A DNA stretch of 64,000 nt, from NCBI GenBank assembly GCA_023391335.1, contig JAEWBG010000077.1, positions 7,314 through 71,313 on the forward strand, given 5' to 3'. This stretch comes from Pseudomonadota bacterium (GTDB lineage: Bacteria > Pseudomonadota > Gammaproteobacteria > Steroidobacterales > Steroidobacteraceae). A program made the position numbers and the translations under genes. A model generated the notes under the pieces. The model saw nothing but the letters and a program-made list of their open reading frames with translations. It was not told the origin of the DNA and ran no database searches. Positions 7,744 to 15,900 of the stretch are shown piece by piece; the first letter of the stretch is position 1, and the number at the start of each line of letters is the position of its first letter.

Positions 7744-8839
7744 TTACAGGCCTTGCTTGAGACTGGCTTCGAGAAACTCATCGAGATCGCCATCCAACAC
7801 CGCCGTGGTGTTGCCGATTTCGACGTTGGTACGCAGATCTTTGATACGCGACTGATCGAGGACGTACGAGCGGATTTGGTTACCCCAGCTCACGTCTGAC
7901 TTCGCATCTTCGAGCACCTTTGCAGCCGCGTTGCGCTTGTTGACTTCGAGTTCATACAACTTCGCTTTCAACTGCTTCATCGCTTTGTCGCGATTCTTGT
8001 GCTGGCTGCGCTCGTTTTGGCACGCGACCACGATGCCGGTCGGTTCGTGCGTGATGCGCACTGCCGATTCGGTCTTGTTGACGTGCTGACCGCCGGCGCC
8101 GCTCGAGCGATAGACATCCACGCGAATGTCGGCCGGATTGATTTCGATTTCGATGTCGTCATCGATTTCCGGCGAGACGAACACCGACGCAAATGAAGTA
8201 TGACGACGCGCATTCGAATCGAACGGAGACTTGCGCACCAGGCGATGCACACCCGTTTCAGTGCGGAGCCAACCGTATGCGTAGTCGCCAGTGAAATTGA
8301 TCGTGCAGCCTTTAATGCCCGCCACTTCGCCTGAGCTGATGTCGATCACTTCGGGTTTGAAACCGTGCGCATCGCCCCATCGCAGGTACATACGCATGAG
8401 CATTTGCGCCCAATCTTGCGCTTCGGTTCCGCCCGCGCCCGCTTGGATGTCCAAGTAGCAGCTGTGCGAATCCATCTTGCCCGGGAACATGCGCTGGAAT
8501 TCCAGCTTCTTGATGTCCTGTTCGATGACAGCGACGTCGCGTTCCACACCTTGTACCGTGGCCTCGTCGTCTTCCTCCACGGCCATCGTGAGCAATTCGC
8601 CGGCATCTTTGATGCCGTTCGTCACGCGATCCAATGTTGCAACGACTTGCTCGAGACGCGCACGTTCGCGGCCCAGCTCTTGAGCTTTGTCAGGCGTATT
8701 CCAGATCGCGGGATCTTCGAGTTCGCGATTGACCTCGGTTAACCGTTCGCTTTTGGCATCGTAGTCAAAGAAACCTCCTAAGCGCCTCACTGCGCTCGGA
8801 CAGGTCTTCGAGAGAACGACGGATCTGGTTGGTTTCCAT
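7744..8839 (-). CDS. prfB: Peptide chain release factor 2, with programmed +1 frameshift
   Basis: Release factor for UGA and UAA codons; 364 residues if joined across the frameshift (E. coli 365). ATG at 8839 starts METNQIRRSLEDLSERSEAL; codon 24 (CTT) is followed by in-frame TGA at 8767-8765, and skipping one base restores D-Y-D-A. After the shift the protein is canonical: SPF anticodon tripeptide in RKSPFDSNARRHTSF and the peptidyl-hydrolysis GGQ motif in SSGAGGQHVNKTESAVR. A longer frame running upstream to 8952 without the shift is not the protein start. Operon with lysS. Expression is expected to be autoregulated by RF2 level. Confidence 0.97.
8764..8779 (-). promoter_or_regulatory. prfB: Programmed frameshift signal of prfB
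   Basis: On the minus strand AGGAGG (8779-8774) is followed by TTT and the slippery CTTTGAC (8770-8764). This matches the E. coli element AGGGGG-TAT-CTTTGAC in spacing: an internal Shine-Dalgarno-like site 3 nt before CTT-TGA. When RF2 is scarce the ribosome shifts +1 at CTT-T and reads on. Seen directly. Confidence 0.95.
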
Positions 8840-8952
8840 GAATGCTTTGATCGACGGGGATTTCGAAGGGCCGCGATGGTAGCACGCGGCGTTCGCGAGA
8901 ACGACGGACGACTTCGTCGTCGAGAGGGACTATGTCGAGAAGGACGTTTCAA

Positions 8953-9164
8953 CGTCGAGTAGGACTAGCGTCGGGTCAGATCAGAACGGACGTGAGCGCC
9001 TGCGAGAGAACCCTTTATTCCGTCCGTGGTGAGCGAGTCGAACCACGCGCTTCGACCTCTCGGGGCGAACGGCGAGTTACCGACTGAACCTGGGAATTCT
9101 ATCTGTCTCGGCGAAAGTCCTTCCCGACGCGCAGCGTCTTACCCGACGCTAGTCCTTCCCGACG
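8953..9164. repeat. Outer inverted repeat of the prfB-recJ intergenic element
   Basis: Left arm 8953-8976 and right arm 9141-9164 are inverted copies, 22 of 24 positions matching with 16 contiguous, around 164 nt. Further partial copies of the GTCGAGAAGGAC-like unit lie at 8918-8947 and of CCTTCCCGACGC at 9118-9130. The 343-nt gap 8840-9182 between prfB and recJ contains no credible gene. The structure resembles a miniature palindromic element; no flanking target duplication was identified. Confidence 0.6.
9020..9072. repeat. REP-like palindrome nested in the prfB-recJ element
   Basis: The segment begins CCGTCCGTGGTGAGCGAGTC and ends CTCTCGGGGCGAACGG; the ends are inverted copies (CCGTYCG...GTCGAA) and the left half folds on itself as CGTGGT...ACCACG. 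It resembles the widespread proteobacterial REP-type sequences containing GTGGTGAGC..GTCGAACCACG and CTTCGAC....CGAACGG. Assignment to that group is from memory of its consensus, not from a search. Confidence 0.55.
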
Positions 9165-9182
9165 CGTGAGCGCCCCTCCTGA

Positions 9183-10901
9183 CTAGAGCACCCGCAAGTG
9201 CTCCACCACAAGTTGCAGCCTCTCCGACCCGTTGTAGCGATTCACATCGAGACGGTAGGCGAGTTCGACTTTGCACCGCGGCTGGACGGGCACCGCATCA
9301 TCGTGGTCGAAATAACGGAACGCGATCGCCTCCCAACGCGGACTGTTTTGCGTGCACACATCCAATTTCAGGTGGCGCTCGCCAAGGACGCGCACCGAAG
9401 CCACATCGAAGTGACCATCGAACAGCGGTTCCGGAAATCCTTGACCCCACGGACCTGAATCGCGCAGTGCGCGCGCCACCTCGAGCGTCAGCTCAGCGAC
9501 GGAGAGTTCCCCGTCGGAGTGAACGACGGCCAGCGTGTCCTCGATGCTCATCCAGCGACGCACCTCTTCATCGAACGCGATTCGAAACGCATCCAATGCA
9601 GCGGCAGGGATCGTCAAACCCGCGGCCATCGCGTGCCCGCCGAACTTTTCGATCAACCCGTCGTGACGCTTGGCAATGGCGTCGAGCACGTCGCGAATAT
9701 GGACGCCTGAGATCGAGCGGCCCGATCCTTTCAGCGTCCCAGGGTCGCCCGGTGCCAGCGCAATGACAGGTCGATGCACTCGCTCCTTCACGCGCGAGGC
9801 AACGAGCCCCACGACACCTTGATGCCACGACTCGTCGAACAAACACAGGCCGAGCGGCAAGTGCGGATCTTCAGCGCGCATTTCCGCGATCGTTGCGAGC
9901 GCGTCCTGCTGCATCTGCAACTCCAGCTCGCGGCGGTCGTTATTCAATTGCGCGAGGCGCGCCGCCAGCATGCGAGCGATGTCGTCGTTGTCGGTGAGCA
10001 AACACTGAATGCCTATGGACATGTCATCTAAGCGACCCGCCGCATTCAGTCGCGGACCCAATTGAAAGGCGAGATCGCTGGCAACGATCTCGTGACACGT
10101 CTTGTTGGCCGATTCGATCAGAGCACGAATGCCCGCCGAGCACTTGCCAGCGCGGATACGCTTCAATCCTTGCGAAACCAAAATGCGATTGTTGCGGTCG
10201 AGCGCAACCAGGTCGGCGACCGTGCCCAGCGCAACCAGATCGAGCAGATCAGCTATCGGGGGCGGTGCGGCGCACAAGCCTCGCGCTTGCATCTCGCGAG
10301 TGAGCGCAGCCATCACGTAGAACGCGACGCCAACACCCGCCAGCGCTTTGCTCGGGAAGGACTCACCGGGCACGTTCGGGTTCACGATCACGGTCGCGTT
10401 CGGCAGCGTTGCGGCAGCAAGATGGTGATCTGTGACGAGCGTATCGATGCCGAGCTCGCGCGCGCGATCCACACCGGCATGGCTCGAAACGCCGTTGTCC
10501 ACGGTGATGATGAGCCCCGGCTTCTGCTGCGCGGCCAAATCAACGATCGGCGCAGTCAGCCCGTAGCCATACTGAAATCGATTCGGCACCAGAAATGCGA
10601 CGCTCGCGAATCCCAATCGCTGCAGTTGGCGCATCACCAGCGCAGAGCTCGTGGCGCCGTCGACATCGAAATCTCCGACGACGACGATGTGAGTACGTCG
10701 CGCGAAGTGGTCGCACAAGAGTTCGACCGCCTTGTCGATGCCTCCCAATTGACGAATCGGGATCAATCCGTCGAGCCCCAGCTGCAGATCTTGCGGATCG
10801 CGAATGCCGCGCGCCGCATAAATTCTTCTCAGCAGAGGATGCAAAGCGCTCGGCAACGATTCATGACCATCGAATGAGCGCCGACGAATGGTTCGCATCA
10901 T
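9183..10901 (-). CDS. recJ: Single-stranded-DNA-specific 5'-3' exonuclease RecJ
   Basis: A 572-residue DHH-family exonuclease acting in RecFOR recombination, base excision and mismatch repair. The metal-binding motifs are intact: GDFDVDGATSSALVMRQL near residue 73, TVDNGVSS, the DHH motif in VTDHHLAAATLPNATVIVNP, and the DHHA1-domain GGHAMAAGLTI. RecJ-specific GPRLNAAGRLDDMSIGIQCL is present. ATG at 10901 is chosen because GGAG lies 6 nt upstream on the minus strand; it overlaps the stop of the RpfE-like gene (ATGATG), so the two are translationally coupled. Length matches E. coli RecJ (577). Confidence 0.97.
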   Translation of the reverse strand: MMRTIRRRSFDGHESLPSALHPLLRRIYAARGIRDPQDLQLGLDGLIPIRQLGGIDKAVELLCDHFARRTHIVVVGDFDVDGATSSALVMRQLQRLGFASVAFLVPNRFQYGYGLTAPIVDLAAQQKPGLIITVDNGVSSHAGVDRARELGIDTLVTDHHLAAATLPNATVIVNPNVPGESFPSKALAGVGVAFYVMAALTREMQARGLCAAPPPIADLLDLVALGTVADLVALDRNNRILVSQGLKRIRAGKCSAGIRALIESANKTCHEIVASDLAFQLGPRLNAAGRLDDMSIGIQCLLTDNDDIARMLAARLAQLNNDRRELELQMQQDALATIAEMRAEDPHLPLGLCLFDESWHQGVVGLVASRVKERVHRPVIALAPGDPGTLKGSGRSISGVHIRDVLDAIAKRHDGLIEKFGGHAMAAGLTIPAAALDAFRIAFDEEVRRWMSIEDTLAVVHSDGELSVAELTLEVARALRDSGPWGQGFPEPLFDGHFDVASVRVLGERHLKLDVCTQNSPRWEAIAFRYFDHDDAVPVQPRCKVELAYRLDVNRYNGSERLQLVVEHLRVL

Positions 10902-12016
10902 GCTTCGCTCCAACTTTCGAGCGGCACATCGCGACGCCACAAGCGCCAGGAGGACCAGCGATTCAGTTCAATCGTCCAACGATCGATGGCGATCACCAAT
11001 GACCCCAATCGTCCGCTCGCCAGCGCCGCTTGCAACGGCTGCAACCAGCGCTCGAGCAGATCGGGTCCAATCGATTCAAGCACTGCGACGGCATCGCGGC
11101 CTGGCGTGTCGTTCAAGACCTCCTCGAGGCTTGCCGGCGCCATCGCTTGCGATCCCATCGCCTCGGCGAGGCCGCGAGTGAACAGGTCGGTACCGAAGAG
11201 CTGGACCGGAGGCTTGGAAATGGGAGCAGACACATCAGTGATAGAGATGCGAGCTGACGGCTGGGAGGATGAATCGGTGGCTTTGATGTGGGCGGAAGGG
11301 TCGGAGGACACCTCCGTGGCTTTGCTTTGGGCGAACGTCTTGTAATTAGACATCAGGGCTTTAATAGAGCCACTACCCCACACCCACACGGCGTTGACGG
11401 CGGGGAGTCCGACACGCGCGCGACGAGCGTTCACAGGATGTTCATGCAAGAGCATTTGCAGCTCGGTCATGAGCCTGCGTAGCTCTCTCGCATCGGGCCC
11501 TGACGGCATTGCCTGCTCCAGATTGGCTGCGAGATTCGGTTGCCGCGTTTGCACCGCAAGATCGTACGGGAAGCCTATCAACCAGTGATCCGCGGCACTC
11601 CACGTCAGTCCAAGGGAATGAATGTATTCGCCAATCGTCGAACCGAGTTCCTCGCGCTCGGCCTCACTCAGCGCGGCGGAGCCCGTCAGCGCGACGGCAT
11701 CCACGCGCGTCATGCCAGCGGCAAAATGCATCGGTTCAGCGTGAACCCAATAATCCTCGGTGACCGAGTCCGCTGCACGGCATATCGGCGCCGAGGCGAA
11801 GAGCTCGGCTTGATCTTGCAGGCCGAGAGCAGTCAGCAACTGCCACTCGAAGTCCAAGTGGTCTCGGGCAGCCGGCGTATCGCGAGGATGCACTCGGAAG
11901 TGCCCGCGTCCAGCCGCGCGCGCCAGCCAGGCGCGAAGGGACACGTCTTGCAGCTGAGGTAAAACTTCGGATGTACCGCTCGCCAGGATCAAAGTGAGCT
12001 TCGCCGGCTTAGGCAT
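10898..12016 (-). CDS. RpfE-like / COG4255-type uncharacterised protein
   Basis: A 372-residue cytoplasmic protein without signal peptide. It resembles the conserved proteobacterial family that includes Xanthomonas RpfE, encoded directly before recJ as here; family members are distantly like phosphoglycerate-mutase/phosphatase superfamily proteins. The recognisable core is LPAVNAVWVWGSGS (about residues 204-217; usually N.vWfwGgG). An unusual Ser/Thr/Pro/Lys-rich stretch of about 45 residues follows (roughly 225-272), containing imperfect repeats ATEVSSDPSAHIK / ATDSSSQPSARIS / ITDVSAPIS, likely a lineage-specific linker. Molecular function is unknown. Coupled to recJ by an overlap of 4 nt. 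Family call from synteny and the motif, moderately sure. Confidence 0.6.
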   Translation of the reverse strand: MPKPAKLTLILASGTSEVLPQLQDVSLRAWLARAAGRGHFRVHPRDTPAARDHLDFEWQLLTALGLQDQAELFASAPICRAADSVTEDYWVHAEPMHFAAGMTRVDAVALTGSAALSEAEREELGSTIGEYIHSLGLTWSAADHWLIGFPYDLAVQTRQPNLAANLEQAMPSGPDARELRRLMTELQMLLHEHPVNARRARVGLPAVNAVWVWGSGSIKALMSNYKTFAQSKATEVSSDPSAHIKATDSSSQPSARISITDVSAPISKPPVQLFGTDLFTRGLAEAMGSQAMAPASLEEVLNDTPGRDAVAVLESIGPDLLERWLQPLQAALASGRLGSLVIAIDRWTIELNRWSSWRLWRRDVPLESWSEA

Positions 12017-12133
12017 CGACTAGGGAAGGCATTCGCAGACTCATGTGCGGTATCGTAGCCCATCGACACGCCTGAATTGACCTGAAATACGCCGAGCAGA
12101 GTGCATCTGCAGCGCTACGAGTTAGAGGTTGCC

Positions 12134-12514
12134 ATGAAACTCACCGACGAAACCAACGCCGCTACGCTACTGATCCGCAGCTACGCAGCGAACGAAGTGC
12201 GCGTGGGCGATACGATCCTACAGCAGAGTTTTTTGATCTCCGCCTCGCAGCTCGTTCCGGATTGGCGACCTCAGCGCATCGAAGACCTCAGCATCGAGGA
12301 CATCGACTCGATCGTCGCACTGGATCCTGAGATCGTGATTTTGGGTTCGGGCACGAAGCAGCGATTTCCCGAAACTCGATGGTTGGCGAATTTGCTTTCG
12401 CGCGGCATCGGCTGCGAAGTCATGGACACCGGCGCCGCCTGCCGAACCTACAACGTCCTGGTGAGCGAGGATCGCAAGGTGGTGGGAGCGCTGATGATAG
12501 GAGCGCCGCAGTGA
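12134..12514 (+). CDS. Mth938-like (DUF498 / NDUFAF3-type) domain protein
   Basis: A 126-residue protein of the Mth938 fold. The family pattern is clear: I.SY....V.VGD....S.LIS, then IVALDPEIVILGSGTKQRFP and GIGCEVMDTGAACRTYNVLV, ending in a short strand (RKVVGALMIG). Mitochondrial NDUFAF3 is a complex I assembly factor; bacterial members have no settled function. ATG at 12134 is selected because GAGG sits 7 nt upstream; a GTG-initiated extension from 12101 has no such site. The stop codon is the first part of a long inverted repeat, and a long non-coding gap follows. Confidence 0.88.
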   Translation: MKLTDETNAATLLIRSYAANEVRVGDTILQQSFLISASQLVPDWRPQRIEDLSIEDIDSIVALDPEIVILGSGTKQRFPETRWLANLLSRGIGCEVMDTGAACRTYNVLVSEDRKVVGALMIGAPQ

Positions 12515-12638
12515 TGAGGTGATGTAGTGAAGTGCGATAGCGAGGCGTTCAATTCAATCGACTCGCCTGCCTTGCTCGAGAAAAGTGATACGCCAAAGTG
12601 CGCGCCGGCCTGCGCCATTCACTTCATCACCTCATCAC
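12511..12638. repeat. Long-range inverted repeat, GTGATGAGG type, 3' of the Mth938-like gene
   Basis: GTGATGAGGTGATG at 12511-12524 pairs perfectly with 12625-12638; AAGTG (12530-12534) continues the stem with 12620-12624 after a 5-nt bulge. The left arm includes the stop codon of the upstream gene. The related element after dapD (60809-60916) uses the same unit. Confidence 0.7.
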
Positions 12639-12652
12639 TCATCACCAAAGAT

Positions 12653-12827
12653 CTCGGTCGTCTAAGACGACCGAGTGAAGACGCGAGGGACTGAAGTTCG
12701 TTCGACTGCTGTCCGCGCGCACAAAGTGGTGCATGCGCTAGACAAAGATATTCTTGTTGTTTTGATTTTTTTCTTCTTCGCGCTGTTTCCTCGAATCCCC
12801 CTCCACCCTCGCGTCCTCACTCGGTCG
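12653..12827. other. Mutually exclusive hairpins in the 12.5-13.0 kb non-coding region
   Basis: Segment A (12653-12663) pairs perfectly with segment B (12665-12675), giving a 23-nt palindrome CTCGGTCGTCT-A-AGACGACCGAG. Segment B is also the outer part of an arm (12668-12689) that pairs 21/22 with 12806-12827. The two stems share bases and cannot form together. A T-rich tract lies at about 12763-12775 between them. The whole gap 12515-13015 holds no convincing gene; another perfect palindrome (GTCGCAGCGCTGCGAC) is at 12880-12895. Function unknown: attenuator, small RNA or mobile palindrome are all possible. Confidence 0.55.
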
Positions 12828-13015
12828 CCCATGCGAGCTGGCTCTTACGAACCGATGTTCGAGCGTGTCTTCCTGACATGTCGCAGCGCTGCGACGGGGC
12901 GGATCTTAGTCATACACGCCGCAACTACGCAACTACCCGTATACAACTTTTTTCGTTTGCAATGATCGGGCCAGCTCGAGTGTGCGGCCGCTTGACTGCT
13001 CAATAGCTGAGGCAT

Positions 13016-13714
13016 TCAGCGGCGTTGCGGTAGCAACGTGAGTGGATTTCCCGGCGAGCCTTGCACACGGATTTCGAAATAAAGCATTGGCGTGCCTTGC
13101 GGTCCTGCCCCCATGGTCGCAATGCGCTGCCCCGCTTTGACCGTATCGCCTTCTTTGGCCAGCACGTTCTGCGTGTGGCCGTAGGCACTCAGATACGTCT
13201 CGTTGTGCTTCACGATGATGAGCTGTCCGTAGCCCAGCAGCCCTGATCCTGTGTACACCACTCTGCCATCCGCCGCTGCCTTAACGTCTTCGCCTAGGCT
13301 GCCACTGATCGTGAGTCCATAGCCTCCATTCGGGCGCGTTGTGAGCGTCGGTGTGCCGCCGTCGACCGGCCATTGCCACTGAATAGGAGGACCCGCCGGA
13401 ATCGCCGGAGCCACCCGCGTCGGCGTCCTCGTGCGTTGGGGTGCGGACGAAGGCGCTCGCGTCGCAACTCGCGAACCGCCTGGCGGCCTCAGGATCAGGC
13501 GTTGACCTGGATGAATCACATAGCCGCGGCCGATTCGATTCCAGCGCGCGACTTCGCGATAGTCCAAGCCGTGACGCCACGCGATCGAATACAAGGTATC
13601 GCCACGCTTGACGACGTAAGTCTCAGGAACGCGAGTCGGCGGTGAAGAGCACGCCGTGAGGATCGCGGCGATGAACAGTGCGAGCAGTGAGGTCCAACGG
13701 TTGACGCGGCTCAC
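13016..13714 (-). CDS. nlpD: NlpD-like lipoprotein, LysM plus degenerate LytM (M23) domain
   Basis: A 232-residue outer-membrane lipoprotein of the amidase-activator type. Residues 1-22 form a lipoprotein signal peptide with lipobox LTAC (Cys22). A LysM domain follows (YVVKRGDTLYSIAWRHGLDY to HPGQRLILR), then a Pro/Arg/Thr linker, then a LytM domain. The domain lacks the zinc-peptidase residues: the first His/Asp motif reads TISGSLGEDV and the last His is Tyr in LYFEIRV. It is therefore expected to activate an AmiC-type amidase rather than cut peptidoglycan. The start is a GTG at 13714. It follows pcm by 13 nt. E. coli NlpD is longer (379), so this is a compact version. Confidence 0.88.
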   Translation of the reverse strand: MSRVNRWTSLLALFIAAILTACSSPPTRVPETYVVKRGDTLYSIAWRHGLDYREVARWNRIGRGYVIHPGQRLILRPPGGSRVATRAPSSAPQRTRTPTRVAPAIPAGPPIQWQWPVDGGTPTLTTRPNGGYGLTISGSLGEDVKAAADGRVVYTGSGLLGYGQLIIVKHNETYLSAYGHTQNVLAKEGDTVKAGQRIATMGAGPQGTPMLYFEIRVQGSPGNPLTLLPQRR

Positions 13715-13727
13715 GAGCGGCGAGGCT

Positions 13728-14399
13728 TCAACTCAGTCCCTTCAGGAGCGGCACGAAACTGACCAATCCCAATTTTTCGGTGTGCATCTCATCGCCACGT
13801 TTTGTCATGCGTACCAACTCCTGCCGACCTTCTGGACCTACCGGCGCAATGAGGCGTCCGCCAGGCGCAAGCTGATCGAACAATATGGGAGGAAGTGCGA
13901 GCGGTGCCGCCGCCATCAAGATCGCATCGTACGGAGCGTGCGCCGCCCAGCCCTGGAATCCGTCTCCATGACGCAGATGCACGTTGCGGATCCCGAGTTC
14001 CTTCAGACGCGCACGAGCGCGCTCGAGCAGATTGCCGATGCGCTCGATGCTGTAGACATAACTCACTAAAGGTGCGAGCACGGCTGTCTGGTAGCCGCAT
14101 CCGGTGCCGATCTCGAGCACCTTGCGCGGAGGAGTGCCTTCGAGCAGCGCTTCAGTCATCCGCGCAACGACGTACGGCTGCGAAATGGTCTGGCCCTGGC
14201 CAATCGGGAGCGCGGTGTCCTCATAAGCGCGAGTAGCCAACGCCTCGTCGACGAACAAATGTCGCGGTACGTTGCGAATCTGTTCGAGCACTCGCGGGTC
14301 GCTGATGTTCTGTTCGCGCAACCTCTGCACGAGTCGTTCGCGCGTTCGAGCCGACGTCATGCCGATACCGGCGCGACTGCCGTTCGAGGGAGGATGCAT
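13728..14399 (-). CDS. pcm: Protein-L-isoaspartate O-methyltransferase
   Basis: A 223-residue SAM-dependent repair enzyme that methylates isoaspartyl residues of aged proteins. Signatures visible: VPRHLFVDEALATRAYEDTA, LPIGQGQTISQPYVVARMTE, the SAM-binding VLEIGTGCGYQTAVLAPL, and a C-terminal LAPGGRLIAPVG. ATG at 14399 overlaps the surE stop (TGATG) and has GGAGGAG 6 nt upstream, so it is preferred over the internal ATG at residue 14 and over longer upstream frames, which lie inside surE. Order surE-pcm-nlpD is the classical one. Confidence 0.97.
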   Translation of the reverse strand: MHPPSNGSRAGIGMTSARTRERLVQRLREQNISDPRVLEQIRNVPRHLFVDEALATRAYEDTALPIGQGQTISQPYVVARMTEALLEGTPPRKVLEIGTGCGYQTAVLAPLVSYVYSIERIGNLLERARARLKELGIRNVHLRHGDGFQGWAAHAPYDAILMAAAPLALPPILFDQLAPGGRLIAPVGPEGRQELVRMTKRGDEMHTEKLGLVSFVPLLKGLS

Positions 14400-15160
14400 C
14401 ACGAGCTCCTCCCCGCCAGCCATTCGCTCACCTCTTCGATCATCGTGTGCCGCGTCAAATCGATCTGCAGTGGCGTGACGGAGACGTAGCCATTGGCAAT
14501 CGCATCGAAATCGGTGCCGGGCCCTGCATCTTGGCCAGCGCCCGCCGGCCCTACCCAATACACAGGGCGACCGCGAGGATCTTCGGAGCGCACGATTCGT
14601 TCGGAGCGATGCCGAAAGCCTAGTCGCGTCGCTTTGATGCCGCGCAGTTGCTCGTACGGCAAGTCGGGAACGTTCACGTTCAAGATGGTCGCCTGATGGA
14701 GTGGTGAGCGTTGTGTGCGCATCACCAATTCCGCTGCCACGCGCGCCGCGGTCGCGAAATGCATGCCCGAGTTCGGCTGAATGACGAGCGAAACCGCGAT
14801 CGCTGGCAAGCCTAGAAATCGTCCTTCGATCGCAGCCGCGACAGTTCCCGAATACAGGACATCATCGCCGAGATTTGCACCGTCATTGATCCCGGAGACG
14901 ACCATGTCATGTTCGTACTCGAACAAGCCAGAGATCGCGAGGTGCACGCAATCCGTCGGCGTTCCATTCACAACCAAATAGCGGTCTTCGGCATACGGCA
15001 TCACCCGAAGCGGCATGTCGAGAGTCAGCGAATTGCTGGCGCCGCTGCGATTGCGATCTGGCGCCACTACCGTGATTGACGCCAATGGAGCGAGTGCTTC
15101 TGATAGCGCCCGCAAACCTTCAGCGCGATATCCGTCGTCGTTGCTGATTAGAATCTTCAA
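14399..15160 (-). CDS. surE: 5'/3'-nucleotidase SurE
   Basis: About 253 residues; a metal-dependent nucleoside monophosphate phosphatase of stationary-phase survival. Motifs: N-terminal LKILISNDDGYRAEGL with the paired metal aspartates, VVAPDRNRSGASNSLTLDMP, VNGTPTDCVHLA, and SGINDGANLGDDVLYSGTVA. No ATG precedes the conserved N-terminus; the TTG at 15160, immediately before KILISNDDG, is the best-aligned start although no clear ribosome-binding site is seen. A TTG at 15223 would add 21 residues not found in the family. Divergent from the Smr gene across 160 nt. Confidence 0.95.
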   Translation of the reverse strand: MKILISNDDGYRAEGLRALSEALAPLASITVVAPDRNRSGASNSLTLDMPLRVMPYAEDRYLVVNGTPTDCVHLAISGLFEYEHDMVVSGINDGANLGDDVLYSGTVAAAIEGRFLGLPAIAVSLVIQPNSGMHFATAARVAAELVMRTQRSPLHQATILNVNVPDLPYEQLRGIKATRLGFRHRSERIVRSEDPRGRPVYWVGPAGAGQDAGPGTDFDAIANGYVSVTPLQIDLTRHTMIEEVSEWLAGRSS

Positions 15161-15320
15161 GGGAACGAGAGACTTGTCGTGAAACGTTCTTGTGCGGTGA
15201 AAGCCCCGCCTCTGCGGCGGCAAACTATACTGGAAAGAAGCGATCGAAAGGATCTTTCAATTCACAGACTGAGACCCGTTTTCTAGTTGCGAACACGTTG
15301 CGAGCCGACCAGAGCGAAGC

Positions 15321-15851
15321 ATGAGCGAACCGGACGAAAAAGATCTTTTTCGTGAGCACATGCGAGGCGTTAAGCGCCTACGCAAGGGTGCGTCGGCACC
15401 CCAAGCGCCGAAGCCGCGGCCCGAAGCCAAATTCACGCGCGCCGATCACCGCGAAGTCCTGAAGGAAAGTCTGCTGCCCCCTGAGGATTTCGCGACCCTG
15501 AGCACCGGCGATGAGCTCGCGTTCCGCCGCCATCATGTGCCTGAGCAAACGCTGGTGCGGTTGCGGCGCGGGCACTTTGCGGTCGATGCGGAAATCGATT
15601 TGCACGGAATGACCGCGGCCGAAGCGAAAGCGGCCTTGCGCGATTTCCTCACCGAAGCGGTGCAACGGCATCTCACCTGCATTCGCATCGTGCACGGCAA
15701 AGGCCGCGGCTCGGGCCCCCGCGGTCCGGTGCTTAAAAATGTCGTGAATCAATGGCTGCAACGGATCGATGTGGTCCTCGCGTTCGGATCCGCGCGCCCG
15801 ATCGATGGCGGAAGTGGCGCGATCTACGTGTTGCTGAAACAATCAAGATAG
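15321..15851 (+). CDS. Smr-domain protein (SmrA/SmrB type)
   Basis: A 176-residue stand-alone Smr protein. The C-terminal domain (about residues 90-173) shows the diagnostic EIDLHGMTAAEAKAALRDFL, IRIVHGKGRGSGPRGPVLK and AIYVLLK. The N-terminal 85 residues are polar and basic. Smr domains nick or cleave nucleic acid; E. coli SmrB cuts mRNA at collided ribosomes, while SmrA is less well understood. The order LHGM...HGKG is intact, so catalysis is likely, but the choice between SmrA and SmrB cannot be settled here. The strand switches at this gene. Confidence 0.9.
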   Translation: MSEPDEKDLFREHMRGVKRLRKGASAPQAPKPRPEAKFTRADHREVLKESLLPPEDFATLSTGDELAFRRHHVPEQTLVRLRRGHFAVDAEIDLHGMTAAEAKAALRDFLTEAVQRHLTCIRIVHGKGRGSGPRGPVLKNVVNQWLQRIDVVLAFGSARPIDGGSGAIYVLLKQSR

Positions 15852-15900
15852 GGCGTGAAGTGTGGAGTGTCTGGTGTAAAGCGCCTCTCGATCGCACATC

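Noticed and set aside
8840..8952. Upstream start for prfB at 8952
   Set aside because: That frame skips the true N-terminus; the conserved ATG-24 codons-TGA frameshift arrangement is present in the other phase.
12675..12965. Open frame of 96 codons on the plus strand in the non-coding region
   Set aside because: No family resemblance, no ribosome-binding site, run of Phe from a T-rich tract, and it crosses both arms of an inverted repeat.
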